From contig OW386290.2 in NCBI GenBank assembly GCA_936432065.2, forward strand, positions 138,891,677-138,955,676: a stretch of 64,000 bases of DNA. Direction: 5' to 3'. The stretch comes from Rutpela maculata (lineage: Eukaryota; Arthropoda; Insecta; Coleoptera; Cerambycidae). Shown one piece after another: positions 44,213 to 54,093 of the stretch; the first letter of the stretch is position 1, and the number at the start of each line of letters is the position of its first letter. The notes below the pieces were generated by a model that was not told where the DNA came from, did not search any database, and saw nothing but the letters and a program-made list of their open reading frames with translations. The translations under genes and the position numbers were made by a program.

Positions 44213-44728
44213 TTTAGTTTTCCTATTTTTGATAAAATTATTTTATATTATAAGAAGTATTGTTGTTAATAGTTTTCCATGACCTTCTCACAAATATATT
44301 AAATTTTTTGAAAATTAACCACTTTTTCTAGAGATGAAAATGACATATGATATTATCGTTGGATGGTTAATTTAAGTTGTGATCGAATAACAAATTATTT
44401 ACAGGGTATTCCATAAAAAAAAACAAAAGTTATGTCTATATTTCGAAAACTGAGGCATGCATAATTTTCTTCTCATCAGCAACAGATTCTACTCAAAAAA
44501 GTGCTTTAAGAATGTACTACTCGATTTTCGATTCGACACTTGGTAACTGATGAGATATAGAGAGCATCCAGACATGGCAATTTTCTAAAAACGCTCTGTA
44601 GCTCGGTAGTCGAAAAAGATAGACGATTACGGTTTGCGGCACTGTCTGTTTCTTTAAAATCGAGGTTTTTGCCTATCTGCCATAGTTTTAGAGAAAACCT
44701 CAAATATCATCTAATTTGGTCCACTCTG
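44205..44728. repeat. Right arm of mariner 2
   Basis: An uninterrupted arm ending in the TIR at 44728. A further terminus-like motif, TTACAGGGTATTCCATAAA, starts at 44400, pointing toward the outer end. Frames here (44506-44703) are incidental. Confidence 0.8.
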
Positions 44729-44934
44729 TATAATATTATTAATTTACTGATTTATAATGTCAAAACTAATTTATCAGTACATGAATACATAGACGATTTT
44801 ATAAACACAAAAAAAAATCCGTTACATCTATCCATATGGGTGGATAAACCCAAGTGTATCGATCTAAAAATAACTAAAATAGAACCAGTTTCTGTATTTA
44901 AGTAGACTACCTACCCAACATAAATCTACCTCTA

Positions 44935-45137
44935 GTAAATTCGCACGATTTGGCTCTAAAATTATATATCTAGTCTCAGCAGAGCTCCAAACATAGTCTG
45001 AAACCCTGCAAGTGCCATAACGTGATTTAAATTCTGCACCATCGGGACACTTCGATGCAGCTGGATCATCTCTGAAAGCGAGAGAGAGATAGATAGAGAC
45101 GTGTAATAATACAGTGACTAATATTGAAACTATATAC
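44935..45137 (-). CDS. Candidate host exon (unrecognised, Cys-containing)
   Basis: On the minus strand a pyrimidine-rich tract ending CTCTCTCTCGCTTTCAG (a strong 3' splice-site look) at about 45073 is followed by an open frame encoding DDPAASKCPDGAEFKSRYGT then CRVSDYVW. The C-P-D-G-x-x-F-x(5-6)-C spacing is reminiscent of half a type-2 chitin-binding domain, but one motif is thin evidence. A donor after TGCAGG would be weak. If instead read from the upstream ATG at 45152-45154, the first 27 residues form a hydrophobic signal-like segment. Chance remains possible. Confidence 0.25.
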
Positions 45138-45259
45138 CATAATAATCTATACATTAAAATGACCTACGATCAGTCCATATTTCTGGTCGTATTTATCGCC
45201 GTGATTTTGGCAAGTTCAATTTGTTAAAATAACACAGTTCAATAATTTCTCGCTATTTT

Positions 45260-45850
45260 ACTTCCACATCCAGTGGAAGTATAACGACAAAAAAATTTTT
45301 GAACATTTTTATTGTTCAAATAGGCTTAGAATGTCATGAAACGTCGAGATTTTAAATTTGAGCGAAAAAAAAAATTCTGCCTGTCGGTCTGTAACTTTTT
45401 TTTGTGCGCACGTTTACTCTGGAACCGTTTAAGATATTGACTTAAAATTTTGTACACATATGTACTTTAATAGGATCTGGAACTGGATTACATTTTCATC
45501 TTATTCTGTCGAAGGGTTGGGGAGGTAAAATGGGGTAAATAGGTAAATCAAGCAGGTAAGAGTCCATAAAATTGGTATTTAGTGTATACAAGAGAAGCTA
45601 AGGTTTCAAAAAAATTTTTGGCATTAGCCACCTCCATTACCACCCATTATTAAAGGGGATGAAAGAAAAATTGTGATTTAGTGTGTGTACAAGAACCAAA
45701 AGCCTCAAATTATTTTTTACTTTATTGATCCCCACTACCACCTCCCTATCACCACCCCCACCCCACTACCGTGTGGGATATCGTTTTGAGATAGATACGA
45801 TATGAGAGACTTGGATAGTAGAGTGGAAATAGTGATTCTTTAGGCAGCGG
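45260..45850 (-). mobile_element. Family A helentron-like element, copy (591 bp)
   Basis: On the plus strand the terminal hairpin reads ACTTCCAC, loop ATCCA, GTGGAAGT at 45260-45280. The other end (45829-45850) reads, inverted, CCGCTGCCTAAAGAATCACT. The subterminal ACTTCCACATCCAG repeat is decayed at that end. The interior order matches the copies at 11.9 and 16.4 kb. The tetranucleotide tract is reduced to CTGCCTGTCGGTCTG. Confidence 0.75.
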
Positions 45851-45904
45851 TTTTTGTAGTAAATTAAAAAAGTTCACGAAAAAGACAAAGATTAATGGTT
45901 GACA

Positions 45905-45950
45905 TATACAGAGTGTTGCATGAGTAACTGTACATAGCTTAATGGAAAAT
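45905..45950 (+). repeat. Isolated mariner-like terminus
   Basis: TACAGAGTGTTGCATGAGTA followed by ACTGTACATAGC looks like a single mariner TIR. No partner or transposase was seen nearby. Confidence 0.35.
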
Positions 45951-46232
45951 GGAAGGCATCGAATTGATTTCAGAACACCTCCATACATGATATACAGAGA
46001 ATTCTATTATTAAGCCGTCGTGTCTTCTAGCCATTTTAATTTGATACACAAGTTTATGGCAGTCAGGTTCACTAAAAACAATACTCGAGTCAAACTGATT
46101 ACATAGGCACAAAAACAATTTAAAAAAATTTGTATTATTTTGATTCATTAAATCAGAATTTCATATCAGAATGTATGTTTATTTGCGGAATTTTTATTAA
46201 ATTAGTCCAAAGATGAAGGTTTTCTAAGGCTA

Positions 46233-46416
46233 GTAGGGACCAGTGGCGTCTGCTGAAATTTCAATATTTTTTTTCTCGTTTGTGGCGCATGGGACCCATA
46301 CGAAATATGGAAAATAACATCTGGAGAAGCACTTCTCTAATGACCTCTCAAAAATTTTGAAAAAGCAGTTTGCGCAAATTTTTTTTAAATTCAGTTGCCA
46401 CCCCTGGTCTAGGGAC
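46233..46416. mobile_element. Possible small hAT-like MITE
   Basis: CTAGTAGGGACCAGTGGCG on the left and GCCACCCCTGGTCTAGGGAC on the right form imperfect inverted ends (CAGTGGC against CAGGGGTGGC). TAGGGAC lies outside each end, as a candidate target duplication. It is about 180 bp with no coding content. Confidence 0.35.
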
Positions 46417-46739
46417 TCCTGTTTAATTTTATTTTTTTTGACTCTTCATAAAAATACAATAATAGGTTTTGAAGTTTATGAAAATATTTTCATTATTAAC
46501 TGAAATACAATGAACTGAAATTTTGTAATTTACAATTTAACAAATATATCATACTACTGTAGCAACCTACTAAACATATCAGACAACAAATCCTAATGTA
46601 TGTGGGATCTTGTAAGTCGTACATTAGGTAAAGAAGCAAGTAACTTATTACCCAAAACAGTTGACATATAACTCATCCCTAATAAATTCAAAAACTTTTT
46701 TATAACTAACATCTCAATTCTAATATCAAATATATAATC

Positions 46740-48330
46740 CTTAAATATTCTTACAAATTATAATGATTTTATATAAACCAACGCACAATCTATGTTTATA
46801 TCTCCAATATCGTCAGAAGAAATTTGTGATATTGTTGATAATATCATATCAAAATCATCTAGTAGATTCGATAGTATTTCACCGAAACTATTAAAGATAT
46901 GCATTGTTGCTGTTGCATCCCCTCTTGAAAATATTTACAATACATCATTTACACTTGGTGAATTTCCACATACTTTAAAATTAGCACTGGAACTACCTAT
47001 TTATAAAAAGGGTGATCCTAATGATTTGAAAAACTACCGTCCAATTAGTTTATTGTCCGTATTTTCAAAAATACTTGAATGTCTAATGTTCAAAAGACTG
47101 CCATCCTTTTTAAACAGTACCAACTTTTTTAATCATTTTCAGCAGAAGAATAAGGCCACAGATACAGCTTTTTTAATTTTGTTGATGAAATTATAAGCGC
47201 CTTGGATGGCGGAGAAATTGCCTGTGGACTATTTCTTGACTCATCTAAGGCGTTTGATACTTTAAACCATGTATGTTCACTTGGTAAGTTGAACAAAATT
47301 GGTGTCAGAGGCACAGAACAGAAATGGTTTTCTTCCTACTTAAAAAATTGTACTCAACTCATGGGCAAAAATACTTTTCTGATTTTGTTACACACAGGAG
47401 TACCACAAGGTAGTGTGCTTGGGCCACTTCTGTTTGTCGTTTATCTAAATGATCTATCCAACGTATGTCCAAATAATAACGACTTCAGACTCGTGAATTA
47501 CGCCGATGATACCAATATCCTCATTAGAGGTAAGAATATCTGACATAAAACAGTTTGCTGGGGATGTTTGGCAAAATTTGAGAGATTGGTTTTGTATCAA
47601 TCAACTGATGCTCAACGAATCCAAATCCAATGGTATGTTTTATAGAACTGACAAATCGAATTTGAACTTTCCTTTCGATTTATTACTAGGGCACTTACAA
47701 ATATATGTCAAAAATAGCGTAAAACTCCTTGGAATAACTTTGGATTCGAAGTTAAAGTGGAACGACCATATAAAAAAATTTAAAACAAAAGCTAAATTCC
47801 GTTTACTATGCATTAAGAGTACTTTCAAGGTCTTTTGATATATCAGTGCTTAAAACCATATATTATTCAAACTTTTACGGCAAAACTAAATATGGAATAA
47901 CTATTTGGGGTGGTTCTTAGGGAATTTAGGAAAATTTTTACTATATAAAAAAGAGCAATTAGAATCATATATAAAATGGGTTTTTTTAGCTTCCTGCAGG
48001 GGAGTTTTCAAAAGTAACAATTTACTAACTGTACCGAGTTTACTTATTTATGGATGCATTTTATGTGTAAAAAAAACACAGTAACCAGTTTCAAGAGTAC
48101 GAACAACATCACCTCTATAATACCAGATGCAAGGGCGACTATGCATTACATTACATTACATTCACAGTCTAACGCTTCTTGAAAATTATCCGCGTTATCA
48201 ACGTCTGAAATTTTATAATGCGCTTCCCCAACACATTAAAGAGAGTAAAAATTTTAAGAAGTTTAAAAACCATACATTTGATTATATATGTAATCTTGAA
48301 CCGTACAATGTACAGGATTTTCTGTAAGTA
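46740..48330 (+). pseudogene. Jockey-like non-LTR retrotransposon RT to C-terminus, broken
   Basis: In order: MFISPISSEEICDIVDNII and SSRFDSISPKLLKICI (46792-46920); LALELPIYKKGDPNDLKNYR then PISLLSVFSKILE (to 47075); GLFLDSSKAFDTLNHV (about 47227); HTGVPQGSVLGPLLFVVYLN and NYADDTNILI (YADD intact, about 47505). A frameshift then leads to LRDWFCINQLMLNESKSNGM, VKLLGITLDSKLKWNDHIK, KYGITIWGGS and the tail ENYPRYQRLKFYNALPQHIK, stopping at 48327. At least four frame changes. The missing 5' part and 3' UTR are cut off, the latter by inverted-repeat DNA starting at 48337. Confidence 0.88.
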
Positions 48331-48430
48331 AATTACACATGCCCACAAAAAAAAAGTTATTTGAACTGGACATTTGAATATAGTTTTCTTTAGTATTTTT
48401 CCCGCTGACTACGAATCTGAAGTCAGAATT

Positions 48431-48444
48431 GGGGGGGGGGGGGG
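48431..48444 (+). repeat. G14 homopolymer
   Basis: Fourteen consecutive G within the left arm. The right arm has only five at the matching place, so the run expanded after insertion or is an assembly artefact. Confidence 0.9.
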
Positions 48445-48510
48445 TTAATGCGCATATTACTGAGAAAAACCCGAAAAACTGTGAAACCAAAAGGAACGAA
48501 ACGACGAAGA

Positions 48511-48893
48511 ATAGTAGTTTGTGCAACAAGAGTGGATATGATATCCATATCGCACGATAAAGAAGTTCAAACCTTTTGAGTGCGATATGGATAATCCACT
48601 CGAGTTGTACAGTATACTTTTTCTACGACCAGCTTAAAAAAACTACAAAATTTATTAAACATTTATATTACACAAAACACACTGACAGTTACTTTGACAG
48701 CTTACGCATTAATTTGATTTTAAAACGAATAGTTGTCTATATACTTAATACACGAACTGTGACTGGTCGGTTTCATTTCATATCCATCCTAGAACTGATA
48801 TGAAATATATCCGTTCAGTTAACTGGAATTGCCTACTTTTCCATTCTACAGACTGTACAGAAAACAGCAAATTTACATAAGGGAGCAGAAAAC
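48511..48893 (+). repeat. ~390-bp dispersed repeat (family C), copy 2
   Basis: Matches 6641-7066 along its length, from TAGTAGTTTGTGCAACAAGA to ACATAAGGGAG, and lacks a ~20-bp stretch present in the other copy near 6695. Flanks differ from those at 6.6 kb, which shows independent insertion. Confidence 0.8.
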
Positions 48894-49369
48894 CCCCTTG
48901 TAGAGATCGTTTGAAGATAAGCACGATCGAAAACGAAAACCCATATACTACACTATATATCACGCACAATGATTGGGTATCCTGAAACAAACATATTTTT
49001 TCAGTTTTTTTGATTTTTCTCAGTGTTTTCATCATTGACCCCAAAATTTGACTCCAGATTCGTGATCAGCGGAAAAAATTGCTCCATGAAGGTACAGTGT
49101 GACAATTGGGAACCGGATGCTTTTTGAACGCATAGTATGGAGCTTAGCGCGGTTAGAGGGCAAATGCGATGTTACTACCTTTGTAATGTTATGCCATTTC
49201 AGTAGCTACTAACAGCCATACGAAAAATGTTACATAACAATGATCGATGTACTCTAAATAAAAAGGTAAGATTTTTGGTAGAAATTATTATTTTTTTTAA
49301 ATCCACCCCTACAAACTACAAATTGTTCAGAAATAAAAGGAAAGAGATTTTGAAACTGGTGAGGATTTC

Positions 49370-49891
49370 GCTATGAGAATGCAAGTCACAGTGTGGTGTT
49401 CTGTTGGCCCTACTTGCATTATTGGTCCCTATTTTTTTGAAGATGCCGGGCGTTCCGTCACCGTTAATTCTAACCGCTACGTTCAGGAGATCCAATTTTT
49501 TTTATGCCAGAACTGCTCAGAAAACGGATAAATCCAAGGAATGTGTGGTTTCAGCAAGATGGTGCCACGGTACATACTGCCTACGCATCAACGAATGTTG
49601 TCCACAACATGTTCCCAGGAAAACTCATTTCACGTTTTCGAGATGCGCCGTGGCGTCCAAGGTCTCCAGACCTGTCAATTTGTGATTGTTTTCTGTGGGG
49701 GTATTTAAAGAGTCGTGTATATGCTCAAAAGCCCCGTAATTTGGCCGACTTGAAGAATGCCATTTCGTCAGGAAATTATGACTATTGATGGAGCGATGTT
49801 GGAGAGTGTTATGGACGATTTCATGAAGAGGGTTGAAAACTGCATCCAGCGCGACAGGCACCATCTCGATGACATTATCTTCCATACTTGA
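49370..49891 (+). pseudogene. Mariner-like transposase, C-terminal half
   Basis: Starts within VTVWCSVGPTCIIGPYFFED (about 49385). After a frameshift it reads MPELLRKRINPRNVWFQQDG and ATVHTAY (second Asp), then RDAPWRPRSPDLSICDCFLW (third Asp). My count gives 41 residues between the two. A further frameshift near 49770 leads to IMTIDGAMLESVMDDFMKRV and DRHHLDDIIFHT with a stop at about 49889. The N-terminal half, with the first Asp, is missing. No TIRs were paired to it. Confidence 0.85.
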
Positions 49892-50179
49892 TACACATCG
49901 TAAATGACATTGGGTATTTACCTATTTTAGAATTTTCAAACAATGCAAATCAAAATTAAATATATCAAGATAACAATTAAATCGATCGATTTCATGCATA
50001 ATTTACTTAAATACAGAAATATTATTTTCTTTATAATATTATGTACAGTTTTAACAGGGGTTATTTTCGACGCAAAAGTTGAGGTTCTCACAAACGTATC
50101 GGTTAAAAGAATGTGTTACATAAACAGAAAGATCATCAACGTAAACGATAGAAAGCCATATTCATTAAAGGCTTAAGTT

Positions 50180-50852
50180 CGAAATTTCTTATTAATGAGT
50201 AATTTAGATAACCGAAGGGCTGGCCGAGAGTTAGATGCATACGTGACAAATATTGCGTAGATCGCGAAGCTCGCTTGGTTTACTGTCCTTCTCACCCTTT
50301 CAGTTTGAGAATTTTTGTCTCTATTTTAAAATCCTATATAAGCGCGGTTCCGAGGAAACAAATTTGCCTTTTATTGACCTGCTCTTCGAGAGTACACTTG
50401 CTGGCAGTATTAATTACTCCGGTATCTGCTTTTCTTTGAGTTCAGCTGTGCGGCCACCCTCAAAGGTGGTACGTAGTGCGACCATCGTCAGATGGTACGT
50501 ATTTGCGGGCCGTCTCTAGATGGTTGCGTAGTGCGGGCTATCCGTGGATAGTTCCGTAGATGCGGGTCATCCTATATGATTTCGCATTTATACAGATTTC
50601 TTACGAATCTGTGAAGGCTGAACGACGAAGCAGGGACCGTTGAAATCAAAAGGTTTACTGGCTTTTTCAATCTCCGCACAGAGCGACGAGTGCTTTGAGT
50701 AGGTAATTCATTGTCTGTCCGAGTGTAACCCTCTGAGGTTGCTCTTGGCTAGACCGTGAGGTGCCTACCGTGGGTCACTCACCCGTCCTACGGGAGAAGG
50801 CAAATGTTAGTTAACTTCGTTAGCACTGTGTACTTTCAAGTTCGCTCTTAAG
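50180..50852 (+). promoter_or_regulatory. GC-rich leader with TATA-like box
   Basis: This stretch is clearly richer in GC and CpG than its surroundings. TATATAAGCGCGG at 50335-50347 looks like a TATA box. A plausible start site would be about 25-30 bp downstream. An array of small hairpins (50454-50610) and further short inverted repeats follow, then an ATG at 50853. It could be the 5' leader of a retroelement or viral-like element (remainder deleted) or a host promoter. I cannot decide which. Confidence 0.4.
50454..50610 (+). repeat. Array of five to six hairpins with changing, still-paired stems
   Basis: Units of 27-29 bp each begin with a short hairpin and end in a CGTAGTGCGGG-like tail. 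Stems: CCACC/GGTGG, ACCATC/GATGGT, CCGTCT/AGATGG (one G-T), CTATCC/GGATAG, TCAT/ATGA, and a last AGATT/AATCT. Stem sequences differ between units while pairing is kept, and the single-stranded tails are more conserved. This suggests a structured RNA leader. Confidence 0.75.
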
Positions 50853-50999
50853 ATGAGCGACGCACACGACGCCGACGCTACTATGGGAGCTGGGGGAGAT
50901 TTAACTGGAGACCTCACAGTATATCAAATAATAAGTATAAAAAATCATTTAATCATATGCGACAACGCGTTGTCATTTTTGTTCTGCTCATTAATTTAA
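50853..50999 (+). CDS. Short frame after the structured leader (48 aa, unrecognised)
   Basis: The ATG at 50853 follows AAG and starts a frame encoding MSDAHDADATMGAGGDLTGD, then LTVYQIIS, ending at the stop at 50997. The first ~75 bases are GC-rich and protein-like (Asp/Ala/Gly-rich). After about 50930 the sequence turns AT-rich abruptly, so the original coding region is probably cut there. No family recognised. It may be the N-terminus of a gag-like or host protein. Confidence 0.3.
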   Translation: MSDAHDADATMGAGGDLTGDLTVYQIISIKNHLIICDNALSFLFCSLI

Positions 51000-52611
51000 T
51001 ATGAAATTAAACTCGAATTTTTATTCTTCTAAATTTACTAAATTTAACCTAATGACAACGTTAATCGCTTTTTCTTTTTCTCCTTAAAATTTACGACTCT
51101 ATAATCTGCGAAGTCAACTCAAAAGTAATTTGTGTTTAGGTTTTCATTGTGGTACTTTGATAATAGTTTATTTATTTAAAATTATGCATTTTCAGTATTC
51201 AAATTAATTAACTCACGATTGTGATTTGCAACTCTTTTAGTAGTTTAATTAATGGAAAGTTTTCTTTGGGTTTTTAAAATGTTATTACAACGATTGTTGT
51301 TTTAATACTCCACTCAGCTATGCAAATAATATTTAGTACAGTCGCGAATGGTCTATTGCAGATTTTGCAATTATTAGTCTTCAGCATTTGCATTTAACGA
51401 TCCTTAATTGCCATCTCTGCATTTATGCCTCACCAAGTTATCATTTACGTATGATAAGATTTGAACACAGCTCTTTGTTATCAGTTTTAATTTCGAAGAT
51501 TTTCGAAAGGCAAGCACAAGATTTTGTTGGTTGTCACTTCATCTATATACAGATAACAACGATACAACGAAATGGGACCAATTGGTCTCGGCCAAGTGCA
51601 ATTGTAACTAGCCACAACAACAACACTACGCTTCGAAACGACAGTTGTCGTGGCAATTTGATAAGATTTTGTTAATTGCCTTTTTATCACCATATTATTA
51701 TCATGATTGGGAAATTTCCCGAGCTGTGTCAAATTTTACGTATGACGACGACCATTATAAATACTTCAGGAAAATGACTATTGTCATTGTAAACAATTTA
51801 TTTTATTGTTTGCATAGCTAACCTGATTATTCGACGGATTAATGTGACAACTGCCCCAACGAATGCTTTCCTTCTTTTCATGTAAACTGTGGCAATTGCC
51901 CCAACAATTATATAATACAATGTTTCAAATGAATATGACAGTTGTCTAAAATAAACGTATTAAAACGTTTTCTGTGTTTTCCTTCAATATTCTACTTTTC
52001 AGAAATAAGTGAGATTTTAAAGAAGAATATAATTCTTTAGACAAAATAAATCATTTACAAATGCAATTTGTAATTACAGTGAAATCAGTATTAAATAAAG
52101 TACAGTCAAATAAAACAGTACCAAGGTAAAATCATCTAATAACTGAGTGTTGCCAAAATTAATAAATAAATTTGATCAGTAAATAGAAACAAGTAATATC
52201 AAACTTTATAAAAAGAATCTATGGTTAAACAAAAATACAAGCACAACGTAAATTTGGGTCCTAACTTTAAAAAACTAGACGATCACGTAAATGGCCAACT
52301 TTGTATATTTTTCTGTCTCACTTAAAAGAGAGATATAAATATACGACTGGGGTAGGGGGTGTTTCAGAGGCCATCGTAACACGCTACGTATTCATGAAAA
52401 AAACGTGATATCCATAAAAAAACATAGTATCCGTGAAAGACGCGATTTTTTACGGTTTTTTTAATTTTGTCTCAACATTTTGACAATTAGCCCTGGGTTC
52501 TAACAACAGTTTCGATGTTAGTAGGGCAAAAAAACATAATAAAAACACATGCAGCCTAGCCGAACACGCCACATGCATATTTTACCACCCAAAAACCATA
52601 AAAAACGCATT
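51000..52611. other. AT-rich DNA between the leader and the right inverted arm
   Basis: No gene recognised. GACAACTGCCCCAACGAATG and GGCAATTGCCCCAACAATTA (about 51846 and 51891) form a small direct repeat. Frames at 51388-51675 (plus) and 51487-51732 (minus) overlap each other and have no motif. Confidence 0.4.
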
Positions 52612-52753
52612 TTTTGACAATTTTTCGGGTCTTTCTCTGTAATATGCGCATTAACCCCCATTTTGACTTCAGATTCGTAATCAACGGGAAAAAATACTAA
52701 AGAAAAGTATGTTCAGATGTCCAGTTCAAATAACTTTTTTTTTGTGGGCCTGT

Positions 52754-54045
52754 CTTATTGATGTTTAATTTTAAACATTTTAATTAACTATGGTAATGTC
52801 CACTTTCCTTGCGCGCGACGAGCTTTTAAGACAATTTTTGTATTTATTTTTCATGTTTTTTTATATTTTTAGGTGTGAGATATTTTGTACTGGAAGTGTT
52901 AAAAACCAGCGTCTGTCTGATTCCTCTCGCGCAGAGGTTCCTTTCATCAAAATTATTTTTTAATATTTTTACAGTGGCAAAATACTCAACAAACATAAAA
53001 AATACATAAGGATACTGATCCGCCGACAAACCATTTCTTTTGTGTCTGTGTTATTATTATTTGGAACTAAAATAATATCAATGAAATCGTCATAATAACG
53101 TTTTTTAAATTATTGTCTCAGAAATCACAACACGAATAATTTGTAGTATTTTTTAAACACACTATATGCACTCAACTGCACAACTGTTAAGTCGCCATAA
53201 AACTTATCACCACGCGCGACTTAATACGTACATAAACAATCCCCATACTCGTGACTATTTTAAGAGGTTCAATTAAGGCAAAGTGAATCTATGCAAATTG
53301 TGCTTTTCCAATTAATAAAACCAAATTTATTGAACAATTTTATCGTGTTTTACCTAACACCTACTTAAGTTACGAGGAAATTGACGTCGCACCGATGCAG
53401 CGATGACAGTAATGCAATGGACATCGACAGAGCATTGAACTTAATCTTGCGATGCTGATGCTGGGAGAAGACACTGCAATATCTCGCTCGATATAATTAT
53501 TATAGCTATTCGAACCTGCTATTACAATTATGATAGCGCTAGCTAAGTGACATGAAGATTTACATAGACTATTAATATTAGATTTAATTAATTTAGAGTG
53601 TCAATAATTTTATTCGCCTAGTAACAAATCAAATTATAATGTATGAGGGCTCATTTGAACGGTACTATGTTTCATATACGGCATTTATTAGGACAGGTAA
53701 CGTCTATAACTACTTATTTATCGACGATCGTTTTAGTTAAATTTATATTAAGCTTCCTAGTGTAAACAGAAACATGGAGTTAGCAATATTATACGCAATA
53801 TTTTATTACGATCTTACATGAACTCGGTAGGTCTTACACGTCCTTATAATGAAAATAAAACAAGCTAAAAACGTACTCTTCGCCAATTTACTAAGCTTTT
53901 TATATATAATTGTTACACATTCTATAGGACACTCTTCGCAGTTTTCTTGTAAATAATGTTAGTTTTTGGACATTCTAAATTTTCTGATACCATCTTTGTT
54001 GTGAAAAAAATTATATGAAAAAAAAAAATGAAAAAAAAAAATATC
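52754..54045. other. AT-rich DNA, no recognised feature
   Basis: No coding signal or family recognised. Confidence 0.45.
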
Positions 54046-54093
54046 CAACCTGTGTGAGATTCGAACACGGGACCTTTGGATTGCAACGCAAAG
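54046..54093 (-). ncRNA. tRNA-like unit, B-box half (SINE head or tRNA pseudogene)
   Basis: On the minus strand it reads AAAGGTCCCGTGTTCGAATC, a good Pol III B box and T-arm. The matching A-box half is at 55470-55503. The two halves are separated by a non-LTR insertion flanked by the 8-bp duplication ACGCAAAG. T-rich runs follow on the minus strand (54000-54040), as at a Pol III terminator. Confidence 0.6.

Larger units (their letters stand above)
39799..44728 (+). mobile_element. Outer mariner element (mariner 2) containing nested insertions
   Basis: The left end begins CAGGGTGGACCAAATTAGAT after TA. The right end, inverted, begins CAGAGTGGACCAAATTAGAT before TA (44729-44730). Arms continue inward with matching blocks: CGAGCTACAGAGCGTTTTT, ACCAAGTGTCGAATTGAAAA and AATTAGGCATGCCT. 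The left arm is interrupted at 40021-42130 by another mariner, then resumes (GACATAAT, ATTCGATCACAA) to about 42355. The matching right arm runs uninterrupted from about 44205. A transposase remnant lies between. The original length would be about 1.9 kb without the two insertions. Confidence 0.85.
48337..52753. mobile_element. Region bounded by ~140-150-bp inverted repeats
   Basis: The left arm (48337-48490) starts ACATGCCCACAAAAAAAAAG, then TTATTTGAACTGGACAT, GACTACGAATCTGAAGTCA and TTAATGCGCATATTACTGAG. The right arm (52612-52753), inverted, has the same blocks starting ACAGGCCCACAAAAAAAAAG. A partial third copy of the inner half, inverted, occurs at about 48999-49088, so the left arm could alternatively pair with that. 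Between the arms lie a family C repeat, a mariner fragment and a GC-rich leader. Whether all of it moves as one element is not shown. Confidence 0.6.
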
